Assembly: GCA_013336025.1 (NCBI GenBank)
Contig: JAAXUM010000130.1
Location: 1-5,725, forward strand
DNA from: Chlorobiaceae bacterium
GTDB taxonomy: Bacteria; Bacteroidota; Chlorobiia; Chlorobiales; Chlorobiaceae
Reading direction: 5' to 3'
DNA: 5,725 nt
Both the position numbers and the translations under genes were made by a program. Positions within the stretch are counted from its first letter, which is position 1; every line of letters begins with the position of its first letter. A model generated the notes under the pieces. It worked only from the letters and a program-made list of their open reading frames with translations, had not been told where the DNA came from and made no database searches. Shown one piece after another: positions 1 to 4,736 of this stretch.

Positions 1-713
1 AATCCCGAATTACGAAAAACAATCTGATAATTTGAACTGTAGCGGAGAGAAACCAGTACCAGCAAGACATCGCTGAAGACCAGAACAGTGTAAAATATTG
101 CAAAAAAATCGAATGTCGTCCGGTTTACCAGATAAAAATAACCATCAACGATCCCGATTCCACTGAAAATAACCAGAAGCAGAAGCGACACAAGCTTTTT
201 GCATGCAATAAATTCTGCCGTCGCAATGGAGTTCTGAGTAATGGCGCGATGTTTCTGAAGCCTGTAATACAGTCCGAGCAGCAGGAAAATCAGAAGTCCG
301 CCGCTGGCATTTGAAAGAATGTGCAGTACAGGCTTTGATGTTTCCTCCCACATAAGCGGCTCATGAAAGTAGATAAACTCCTTAAAGGAATGTCGAAGCA
401 GAATAAGCGAAAGGATTTCGAACTGTTTACCGACTGAATCCGCAACAGAATTGGCAAGACCGAAAACCAACCCAAGAACTTCAAGGCCAAGCAGCATCGA
501 AAACGCAACATTAATAGCGTAATAGTGGCTTGAAGGAAGAATCGCTGCAAGCTCTTCCGGCAGCCATCCCTGACGACGAAACTCTATGAGTATTATCGCT
601 CCGATAAACGCAATGATCAGGACATTTGCCGCAGTTCTCTCCGTGCTCCTATGTTCCCAAAAATGCTCCAATGCATTAAAAAGACGATCAACGCGACTGA
701 GAATACCTGTCAT
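1..713 (-). CDS. Multi-spanning membrane protein of unknown function, C-terminus cut by window edge
   Basis: The frame is open from ATG at 713 to base 1 (237 codons plus two bases) with no stop, so the gene continues beyond the left edge. An in-frame TAA lies 12 codons upstream of the ATG with no other ATG, GTG or TTG between, which fixes the start; the Shine-Dalgarno match is weak. Strongly hydrophobic stretches at about residues 28-44, 66-87, 132-150, 174-196 and 203-223 predict at least five membrane helices. The N-terminus is charged (RVDRLFNALEHFWEHRSTER) and probably cytoplasmic. The segment at 88-118, between helices 2 and 3, is amphipathic and contains SVGKQFEILSLILLRHSFKE. I recognise no transporter, channel or enzyme motif. 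The acidic protein gene ends 68 bases upstream on the same strand, so the two may share a transcript. I am confident it is coding; its function is unknown. Confidence 0.8.
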   Translation of the reverse strand, partial: MTGILSRVDRLFNALEHFWEHRSTERTAANVLIIAFIGAIILIEFRRQGWLPEELAAILPSSHYYAINVAFSMLLGLEVLGLVFGLANSVADSVGKQFEILSLILLRHSFKEFIYFHEPLMWEETSKPVLHILSNASGGLLIFLLLGLYYRLQKHRAITQNSIATAEFIACKKLVSLLLLVIFSGIGIVDGYFYLVNRTTFDFFAIFYTVLVFSDVLLVLVSLRYSSNYQIVFRNSG

Positions 714-724
714 AAGCTGCTCTT

Positions 725-759
725 GAATTGGAAGAATAAACCACCTTTATCAGCAATTC
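725..759 (-). repeat. Imperfect hairpin with GGTGG loop before the membrane protein start
   Basis: On the minus strand GAATTG (759-754) pairs with CAATTC (730-725). Inside it, GATAAA pairs with TTTATT (one G-U) around a GGTGG loop at 745-741. It sits 11 bases before the ATG at 713, in the 68-base gap after the acidic protein gene. It lacks a T-tract, so it is not an intrinsic terminator; it could influence translation of the membrane protein or mean nothing. Confidence 0.3.
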
Positions 760-781
760 CTCAAAAACAATCCTTTTAAAC

Positions 782-1141
782 TCAGCACTCTTCACCGTTG
801 ATGAGCAGAATTATTTGCCTGTCATCTCCTAACAAATCAGTAACCTCTTGTGACCACTCGCGAGATGCGACCTCAAGCATTCCTATCACACAATCCTCAA
901 AATCTTCAAGGAGAGTTTCATCACCATCAAAATCTTCAGGTGATGTGACTTTCAGAAGAATGCTCGGTTCCGACTCTTTACCCTCTCCATATTCCGCAAA
1001 TTCAATAACTACGTCACTCTCGGTTGTTCCTGTCAGCGAAACCAGCTTACCAGTCTTGACAAGTTCACACCTGATGCGCTCCAGATCAGCCACTACGCCC
1101 GCGAACCTGATATCTTCATTAAGATTTATATTTTTACTCAT
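782..1141 (-). CDS. Hypothetical acidic small protein, 119 residues
   Basis: I do not recognise the family. The protein is strongly acidic: 29 Asp/Glu against 10 Lys/Arg, with an acidic stretch at about residues 69-83 (EDFDGDETLLEDFED). It has no signal peptide or membrane segment, so it should be soluble and cytoplasmic. The pattern suggests a small alpha/beta fold: a helix near 14-30, strands around 33-50 and 60-66, a helix near 84-104 and a final strand RQIILLINGEE. There are three cysteines (25, 84, 119), the last being the C-terminal residue. ATG at 1141 is the first start after an upstream in-frame stop; the leader is A/T-rich with no clear Shine-Dalgarno. An opposite-strand frame of similar length overlaps it, but that frame is Ser/Arg-rich and looks like a shadow. 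The membrane protein gene follows 68 bases downstream on the same strand, suggesting a two-gene unit. Confidence 0.7.
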   Translation of the reverse strand: MSKNINLNEDIRFAGVVADLERIRCELVKTGKLVSLTGTTESDVVIEFAEYGEGKESEPSILLKVTSPEDFDGDETLLEDFEDCVIGMLEVASREWSQEVTDLLGDDRQIILLINGEEC

Positions 1142-1152
1142 TTTACTTAAAG

Positions 1153-1164
1153 CTTTAATTAAAG
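1153..1164. promoter_or_regulatory. 12-base perfect palindrome just upstream of the acidic protein start
   Basis: CTTTAATTAAAG reads the same on both strands and lies 11 bases before the ATG at 1141. It is a possible operator or leader structure, but such A/T palindromes occur by chance and no known site matches it. Confidence 0.2.
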
Positions 1165-1173
1165 TCCAATAAT

Positions 1174-1305
1174 TCAGATCACAAAATACTCATTAACAGC
1201 CACAAAGCGATGTATCAGTATCGATTCACTGAGAACGATTGCTCCGGCAAAAACGGATCGGGGCAACGACTCCGTGACAATGATTCGATACAATGCGTTT
1301 TTCAT
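1174..1305 (-). CDS. Possible 43-residue hydrophobic small protein
   Basis: ATG at 1305 opens a frame of 43 codons ending in TGA at 1176-1174. The product begins MKNALYRIIVTESLPRSVF and has a hydrophobic centre (about residues 18-31, FAGAIVLSESILIH), which could be a single short membrane segment or amphipathic helix. It ends 32 bases before the acidic protein ATG on the same strand, so it could be the first gene of that unit. Against it: no Shine-Dalgarno precedes the ATG, an in-frame TAA lies five codons upstream, a 46-codon frame lies on the opposite strand over the same bases, and the region is full of inverted repeats that may explain the sequence instead. No homologue comes to mind. Confidence 0.27.
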   Translation of the reverse strand: MKNALYRIIVTESLPRSVFAGAIVLSESILIHRFVAVNEYFVI

Positions 1306-1311
1306 CGTATC
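1218..1311. repeat. Nested and competing inverted repeats built on GTATC
   Basis: GTATCGATTCACTG (1218-1231) pairs with CAATGATTCGATAC (1278-1291) at 12 of 14 positions. Inside it, ACGGATCG (1253-1260) pairs with CGA-C-TCCGT (1267-1275, one bulged C) around a GGGCAA loop. The right arm can alternatively pair downstream: GATAC-A-ATG (1287-1295) with CAT-C-GTATC (1303-1311) around CGTTTTT. The two pairings share bases 1287-1291 and so are mutually exclusive. Further GTATC copies start at 1212 and 1402. It could be a regulatory leader, protein-binding repeats or a small RNA; the sequence alone does not decide. Confidence 0.4.
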
Positions 1312-1556
1312 AGGCAGTTAACAGTCATCAATAAGGCCCAGAGCTTTTAAAGAACGTTACGCAACCAACAAGAAAAAACAATTCATTATTGCTTATAAAC
1401 AGTATCGTTAACTAACCAGCCAGTACTGAAAAAACGAAAAAAAAATCAATTGCATCCTGAAACGACAACATGCCGGAAAACAGCAAAAGGAATTGCACTA
1501 TTGACAGGGTTCAACGATCCTCTGTTTTTCCTGCCACTCGAGTTATAGTGGAGCCT
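1312..1556. other. Intergenic stretch, no convincing gene
   Basis: This is the rest of the gap between the acidic protein and the lipoprotein phosphatase. It is A/T-rich, with a run of nine A at 1437-1445 and six at 1429-1434, which read as T-tracts for minus-strand transcripts leaving the phosphatase gene. The dyads before them are weak: CCACT/AGTGG around an eight-base loop at 1533-1550, and CAGTACTG at 1421-1428. Termination here is plausible but not shown. TTGACA at 1501-1506 has no -10 partner at suitable spacing. Confidence 0.4.
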
Positions 1557-2375
1557 TCAGTATTTCAGGATATATTGCGATTTAGGATCACGCAGAATAT
1601 TCATCCATGACCCATAGGTTGGATTTGGCAGCATAAACCATTTCCGGCCCCAATTATTTTTATTTTCAGCGACCAGGCGATCACGCTCCTGAGGTGTACT
1701 ATTTGATTTCACATCCGCAAGAAAATCACCCAGATCGTCCCCGAACAACATCACAATCCTGTATTTTTTCGAGACATATTCCCTTCTGCTTTTCTTCTCT
1801 GACGTCCAGTCATCGTTCTCACCCAATAACAGCACGTTTTCAGGCAGCACATCAGGCACACCTGCTTTCGCAAGGTTTTCTATCGTATCAGCCTCCTGCG
1901 AACATCCCGATCCCTGGTTATCACGTTTCCTGCACTCCCTGTTGGAGATATAGATAACCCTCACATTTCTGGTTTTCATTGCATTAATGAACTCGACCGC
2001 ACCGGGAACAGCCGTTGCTTCTTTCAGAGCGACCCACTGATCCCATGTCACTGAGCTCCATTTACCGCCTTCAAGAACCACTTTCCCCATATACCTGGAG
2101 TTATCCAGAACAGTTTCATCGATGTCCATGACAACGGCGGGAGGTAATGACGAACTGTCACCAACCTGTTCTTTGGCTGCAATCCATCCTGAATCGCCAA
2201 GAGCGGCATCGATGTTTTTCAAAGCTGAATTGTACACCTGTGTCGCGTTTGCTTTGTATTCAGCCGACGACTGCATCCAGAGAAGACTGTTGAAATTATT
2301 GCTGGCGGTTGATGCACACCCGGACAACAGCAGTAATAACACAACTGCGAAAATCGATCTGGAGAAATTGTTCAT
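1557..2375 (-). CDS. HAD-superfamily acid phosphatase lipoprotein, e(P4)/class B-like
   Basis: A secreted phosphatase of the HAD superfamily subfamily IIIB (acid phosphatase class B / lipoprotein e(P4) group), expected to be anchored by lipid and to dephosphorylate nucleotides or other small phosphate esters in the periplasm. Residues 1-20 form a lipoprotein signal ending in lipobox LSGC (Cys20); Ala and Ser at +2/+3, with no Asp, suggest the outer membrane. HAD motif I is MDIDETVLDN, with nucleophile Asp84 and Asp86; motif II is SNR at Ser144; motif III is Lys194 or Lys195 in TSEKKSRR; motif IV is GDDLGDF with Asp213, Asp214 and Asp217. The set is complete, so the enzyme should be active and Mg-dependent. 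Its 272 residues match the family. A good GGAGG eight bases before ATG 2375 supports the start. In Haemophilus, e(P4) acts on NMN in NAD uptake; that substrate is not demonstrable here. A Cys pair (148, 158) lies after motif II. Confidence 0.93.
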   Translation of the reverse strand: MNNFSRSIFAVVLLLLLSGCASTASNNFNSLLWMQSSAEYKANATQVYNSALKNIDAALGDSGWIAAKEQVGDSSSLPPAVVMDIDETVLDNSRYMGKVVLEGGKWSSVTWDQWVALKEATAVPGAVEFINAMKTRNVRVIYISNRECRKRDNQGSGCSQEADTIENLAKAGVPDVLPENVLLLGENDDWTSEKKSRREYVSKKYRIVMLFGDDLGDFLADVKSNSTPQERDRLVAENKNNWGRKWFMLPNPTYGSWMNILRDPKSQYILKY

Positions 2376-2383
2376 GGTAAGGG

Positions 2384-2388
2384 CCTCC
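2384..2388 (-). promoter_or_regulatory. Ribosome binding site of the phosphatase lipoprotein
   Basis: GGAGG on the minus strand, eight bases before ATG 2375. It is one of the few strong Shine-Dalgarno matches in the window and fixes the start in front of the signal peptide. Confidence 0.75.
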
Positions 2389-2443
2389 GAAATGTGTGTT
2401 TTGGCAGGATACGAAACAACATGGTATGGCAGCTGGTCATTAC

Positions 2444-2495
2444 AAAAAATGATCCCGGACTTGCCATGCAGGGTATTGCAAAGCCTTGTTGATCA
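2444..2495 (-). terminator. Candidate intrinsic terminator between the flavoprotein and phosphatase genes
   Basis: On the minus strand TGATC (2495-2491) pairs with GATCA (2454-2450), GG with CC, and CTT(T)GC with GCAAG, followed directly by six T (2449-2444). The stem is interrupted by small internal loops and has a 13-base loop, so its strength is moderate at best. If real, it ends the split-barrel gene's transcript and gives the phosphatase lipoprotein its own promoter in the last 60 bases of the gap; I saw no clear -35/-10 pair there. Confidence 0.35.
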
Positions 2496-2502
2496 AACAT
2501 CA

Positions 2503-2634
2503 CGAACAGCATACAAGATTCGTTGCACGATCACTGGTAACTTCAGTTCCGATAAAGAAGACCCGGATCCGCCTTTTCTGTTTATTTGAAAAGCGTTCCC
2601 TGGTTTTCTTCAGCAATTCGTCATAAACGGATGT
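2503..2634 (-). other. Open frame continuing 44 codons past the split-barrel stop
   Basis: After the TGA at 2637-2635 the same frame stays open for 44 codons to another TGA at 2502-2500. The conceptual peptide looks protein-like (TSVYDELLKKTRERF, later RRIRVFFIG). There is no ATG in frame. It may be the remnant of a longer C-terminus cut by a point mutation, or simply untranslated spacer; a stretch this long without stops is not rare by chance. Confidence 0.25.
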
Positions 2635-3153
2635 TCAGATACCAGGCCGTATCCATATCTGCCGCGCAGCATAATCATCGAGTTTGAGCGCCATGGAGAG
2701 CAGCTCGATCTTGTCGGGTATCACCTCGATCATTTTGCCAAACCAGTGTTCAGACCACGCTTGAGGACGCCCGAAAAGGCTGAACGCATCAACAAAGCCA
2801 GGATCCTGCTTGCCGATAAGCCTCGCATGACCACTAATCTGCAAACCGGTGATATCGTGCAAGTCATCTGAAAACTCTGATTTCGGGTCAAAAATACCCA
2901 CGCTCACCCTCGGATTCAGATTGATATTACCGAGCTTGAGGCCCGGCTCTCCAGCCATGTAGAGGGTGACCCCTTTCGAGCAGAACAGAATAGGTGTCGA
3001 TCTCGGTATGTTGTCACGGCAGGTAGAAAGCACACAAAGCCGTCGAGAGGCAAGAAACTGCTGGATTCGCTCCTCCAGCTCCTTGGGAGCAAGCTGCCTG
3101 GAGACCTTTTTCGTAAAGATTTCGGGTACGTCAGACTTCTCATGTTCGCTCAT
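2635..3153 (-). CDS. Pyridoxamine 5'-phosphate oxidase-like flavin-binding split-barrel protein
   Basis: A soluble protein of the PNPOx-like split-barrel group, which usually binds FMN and sometimes F420 or haem. From ATG 3153 it has 172 residues. A lead helix (about 23-36, PKELEERIQQFLAS) is followed by the hallmark strands: LCVLSTCRDNIPRSTPILF (39-57), VTLYMAGEPG (62-71), then LGNINLNPRVSVGIFDP (74-90), the usual segment before the second barrel half. GLQISGHARLI (103-113) and the C-terminal IEVIPDKIELLSM...ARQIWIRPG complete the fold. Such proteins are often annotated as PNPOx, but the true oxidase's substrate-binding residues are not evident here, so pyridoxine synthesis should not be assumed. 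The start is chosen for the purine-rich AAAAGGGGGAAGG ending two bases before the ATG; in-frame alternatives at ATG 3255 and TTG 3261 would add 34-36 residues. It is divergent from the sirtuin gene. Confidence 0.85.
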   Translation of the reverse strand: MSEHEKSDVPEIFTKKVSRQLAPKELEERIQQFLASRRLCVLSTCRDNIPRSTPILFCSKGVTLYMAGEPGLKLGNINLNPRVSVGIFDPKSEFSDDLHDITGLQISGHARLIGKQDPGFVDAFSLFGRPQAWSEHWFGKMIEVIPDKIELLSMALKLDDYAARQIWIRPGI

Positions 3154-3155
3154 GA

Positions 3156-3168
3156 CCTTCCCCCTTTT
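3156..3168 (-). promoter_or_regulatory. Ribosome binding site deciding the split-barrel start
   Basis: AAAAGGGGGAAGG on the minus strand, with the G5 run ending six bases before ATG 3153. This favours the 172-residue product over the longer in-frame reading. Confidence 0.6.
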
Positions 3169-3234
3169 CTTGTAAATTACAGGGAACTTTTTCTCATAAA
3201 GATCTTCAAAATTCCTGACTATCCGCAATAATTT

Positions 3235-3261
3235 TTTATACACTGCCGGTGCCATCAGCAA
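3235..3261 (-). promoter_or_regulatory. Weak promoter candidate for the split-barrel gene
   Basis: On the minus strand TTGCTG (3261-3256) and TATAAA (3240-3235) are 15 bases apart, shorter than the usual 17. If used, transcription would begin near 3228, which excludes the longer N-terminus and leaves a leader of about 75 bases before ATG 3153. Confidence 0.2.
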
Positions 3262-3365
3262 TGGTTTCTGAACATACAGAGTGAACCCCTCATCCTGCTT
3301 CAGGTGATAGTTTGCAAAAAGCAGAACACGAACTCAGGCCTGGTTGTTACTTCGATCTGTAAATC

Positions 3366-3375
3366 TGTCATGACA
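3366..3375. promoter_or_regulatory. Perfect 10-base palindrome in the divergent intergenic region
   Basis: TGTCATGACA is a perfect dyad lying 51 bases before the sirtuin ATG, between the divergent sirtuin and split-barrel genes. Position and symmetry fit a dimeric repressor or activator site, but I cannot assign a regulator. Confidence 0.3.
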
Positions 3376-3426
3376 ACGCGCAATCCAGAGTAAAGCATTA
3401 TGTTATCTTTAAAATGAATATCTCTC

Positions 3427-4116
3427 ATGGAAACGATCGATCTGTCAACATACAGCAGAACGGTGTTCTTCACCGGTGCAGGCATGTCTGCGGAGAGCGG
3501 TGTACCCACTTACCGGGGAAAGAGCGGCATCTGGAAAGACTACGATTTCGAGACGTACGCCTGCCAGAAAGCGTTCGACAGCAATCCTGAAAAAGTGCTT
3601 CATTTTCATAAAATCCGACGTCGGGCTGTGCTTGACTGCCATCCGCATGAAGGCCACCGGCTGATCGCCGGAATGCCAGGCACCTTCGTTATAACCCAGA
3701 ACATCGACGGCATGCACCAGCGTGCGGGCTCACAGGGTGTCATCGAGCTGCACGGGAGCCTCTGGCGTCTTCGATGCGACAACTGCAGAATGGTAAAGGA
3801 GGATTACAACCAGGAGTACGAATCACTCAAGTGCGATTGCGGCAACTGGCTCAGGCCTGATATCATATGGTTCGGCGACATGCTCGATGCAGGAGTTATG
3901 CATAAAGTCACCGAAATCATCGCGTCATGCGACATCTTCATCAGCATTGGCACCTCCGGAAGAGTTTGGCCTGCAGCAGGATTCCCCTCGCTTGCACGGG
4001 ATTCCGGGGCATACTGCATCGAAATCAATCCTGAACCATCAGGCGCAACCGAATACCACCGCATCATTCAGGGTGAAGCGGGCAAAGTACTCCCCGAACT
4101 TTTCATCACACATTGA
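3427..4116 (+). CDS. cobB: NAD-dependent protein deacylase, SIR2 family class III (CobB/SIRT5-like)
   Basis: A cytoplasmic sirtuin that removes acyl groups from protein lysines using NAD, yielding nicotinamide and O-acyl-ADP-ribose. The complete Rossmann core is present: GAGMSAESGVPTYRG (17-31), TQNIDGMHQRAG (90-101), catalytic His109 in ELHGSLW, GTSGRVWPAA (175-184) and EINPEPS (199-205). The zinc site is C117-x2-C120 with C136-x-C138, followed by LRPDIIWFGD. Its 229 residues are the minimal catalytic length. Class III sirtuins carry a YxxR motif that binds succinyl or malonyl carboxylates; the aligned segment here is FHKIRRR, so Tyr is replaced by His61 while Arg64 is kept. Acyl preference may therefore differ. 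ATG 3427 is set by an in-frame TGA four codons upstream; no clear Shine-Dalgarno is visible. The gene is transcribed away from the split-barrel gene and ends 419 bases before the next start. Confidence 0.95.
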   Translation: METIDLSTYSRTVFFTGAGMSAESGVPTYRGKSGIWKDYDFETYACQKAFDSNPEKVLHFHKIRRRAVLDCHPHEGHRLIAGMPGTFVITQNIDGMHQRAGSQGVIELHGSLWRLRCDNCRMVKEDYNQEYESLKCDCGNWLRPDIIWFGDMLDAGVMHKVTEIIASCDIFISIGTSGRVWPAAGFPSLARDSGAYCIEINPEPSGATEYHRIIQGEAGKVLPELFITH

Positions 4117-4160
4117 AATTCCTGCCGGAAAACTGAAAATAACATTCTATCCGTCTCACT

Positions 4161-4289
4161 CAGACGCGAAGTCTGGCCTCTACATCACGAAATCGTGCAC
4201 TATCCTCTCCGGTCAGCCCTGTTTGGAAAAAACGGCTTTTCCTCACGATAACGGCAGACAGACTTTCCATGAACCCGCAAAAAAGTCTG
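4161..4289. repeat. Cluster of four short inverted repeats downstream of the sirtuin
   Basis: Four dyads follow one another: CAGAC-GCGAA-GTCTG (4161-4175); CACGA-AA-TCGTG (4186-4197); GGAAAA-AACGGC-TTTTCC (4225-4242); and CAGACTTT (4259-4266) with AAAGTCTG (4282-4289) around 15 bases. AAGTCTG occurs in both the first and last dyad, so their arms can also pair with each other. None has a downstream T-tract. They may stabilise or end the sirtuin transcript, or form a small RNA. Confidence 0.4.
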
Positions 4290-4356
4290 AATGGTGAACA
4301 TGTGCCATCATCCTCCCGACATAAAGTTAAAACACCGTACCAACAAAACGATCAGC

Positions 4357-4408
4357 AGGCTTGATGCATCGGAAAAGATTCTTCATCGCCAAATACCTCT
4401 GCAAGCCT
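4357..4408. repeat. Seven-base inverted repeat around a 38-base loop
   Basis: AGGCTTG (4357-4363) is the reverse complement of CAAGCCT (4402-4408). CATCG occurs four times in and just after the loop (from 4367, 4384, 4419 and 4431). Significance is unknown. Confidence 0.2.
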
Positions 4409-4459
4409 AAAACAGTAACATCGCGATCACCATCGGCATAGATTGTTCCGTTTGCATAT

Positions 4460-4473
4460 ATTGATCATTCAAT
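4460..4473. promoter_or_regulatory. ATTGA-N4-TCAAT dyad upstream of the biotin carboxylase unit
   Basis: This symmetric site lies 62 bases before the small gene's start. It overlaps a second palindrome, TTCAATTGAA (4468-4477), and sits between a poor -35 (TTGCAT, 4452-4457) and a poor -10 (AAAAAT, 4476-4481). The half-site resembles that of FNR/CRP-type regulators, but those use TTGA-N6-TCAA; here the spacing is two bases shorter, so I do not assign it to that family. Confidence 0.25.
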
Positions 4474-4535
4474 TGAAAAATACCACTTCGACTTATTTTT
4501 TGTAAATTGTCGCAAAAGTCCCTTAGAGTACTCCT

Positions 4536-4736
4536 TTGAAGCGCTCTTCCTTCCCGATTTTTCGGTTAAAAAAATATCCTTCCCTCTTTATCCCGGATAT
4601 TGGCGAAGGTGTTGAAAAAAATGATATTCCTGAACTGCGATATCTCTTGCAGGCATGTTTTCAAATCGGTATGATGGACTGTATATCAAGCTTTAAAACC
4701 ATAATTCCCGAACTTCTTAAGCCGGAAAAGGCATAA
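4536..4736 (+). CDS. Small protein of unknown function, coupled to biotin carboxylase
   Basis: A 66-residue frame beginning at TTG 4536, the only initiator after an in-frame TAG at 4524-4526; no ATG occurs in frame until residue 45. It has no signal peptide or convincing membrane segment. The N-terminus is basic (KRSSFPIFRLKK). The rest looks helical: PELRYLLQACFQIGMMDCISSF, then TIIPELLKPEKA. Its TAA overlaps the next gene's ATG by one base (TAATG), the arrangement of translationally coupled genes, and this is the main reason to believe it. That suggests a partner or accessory role for the carboxylase, but the family is unknown to me. The piece PDIGEGV resembles the start of lipoyl domains, yet no lipoyl or biotinyl lysine motif follows. 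The rare start and weak Shine-Dalgarno leave the N-terminus uncertain. Confidence 0.5.
   Translation: MKRSSFPIFRLKKYPSLFIPDIGEGVEKNDIPELRYLLQACFQIGMMDCISSFKTIIPELLKPEKA

Larger units (their letters stand above)
3154..3333 (-). other. Sixty-codon open frame upstream of and in frame with the split-barrel gene
   Basis: The split-barrel frame is open from just after a TGA at 3336-3334 to the ATG at 3153. The translation looks like protein: GFTLYVQKPLLMAPAVYKK, then an amphipathic charged helix (LLRIVRNFEDLYEKKFP). In-frame starts are TTG 3261 and ATG 3255, neither with a Shine-Dalgarno. It may be a real N-terminal extension, the tail of a decayed gene, or chance. Confidence 0.3.
4117..4535. other. 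Gene-poor gap after the sirtuin, with several dyads
   Basis: I find no convincing gene here. The longest forward frame running through it begins inside the sirtuin gene in another frame and looks like a shadow. A 39-codon ATG frame at 4291-4410 and a 45-codon ATG-less minus frame at 4327-4464 are noted but unsupported. The gap holds the inverted repeats listed separately and presumably the sirtuin terminator and the promoter of the next operon. No stem followed by a proper T-tract is visible on the plus strand, and no strong -35/-10 pair. Confidence 0.5.

Noticed and set aside
798..1172. A 124-codon plus-strand frame antisense to the acidic protein gene
   Set aside because: Its product is a Ser/Arg-rich low-complexity sequence typical of a shadow, and the minus-strand frame has a better start and composition.
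1210..1350. A 46-codon plus-strand ATG frame in the 1142-1556 gap
   Set aside because: No Shine-Dalgarno, polar product with no recognisable pattern, and it lies over inverted repeats and an opposite, more protein-like frame.
1501..1549. TTGACA at 1501-1506 with TATAGT at 1544-1549 as a plus-strand promoter
   Set aside because: The spacing is 37 bases, far from 17, and no plus-strand gene follows.
2635..3261. Split-barrel gene starting at TTG 3261
   Set aside because: ATG 3153 has a strong purine-rich ribosome binding site at the right distance. The extension is kept as a separate observation.
3887..4297. A 136-codon plus-strand frame overlapping the end of the sirtuin gene
   Set aside because: Most of it is an out-of-frame reading of the sirtuin, and the tail shows no family features.
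4291..4410. A 39-codon plus-strand ATG frame after the sirtuin
   Set aside because: No ribosome binding site, and its sequence (MVNMCHHPPDIKLK...) matches nothing I know; its end coincides with an inverted repeat arm.
4327..4464. A minus-strand stretch of 45 sense codons that reads rather protein-like (GTIYADGDRDVTVLGLQRYL)
   Set aside because: It lacks an ATG near the front, has no ribosome binding site, and is short enough to be open by chance. It might be a gene remnant, but nothing supports that.
4590..4620. PDIGEGV in the small protein as a lipoyl or biotinyl carrier domain
   Set aside because: The lipoyl/biotinyl lysine motif and the beta-sheet pattern that should follow are absent; the remainder looks helical.
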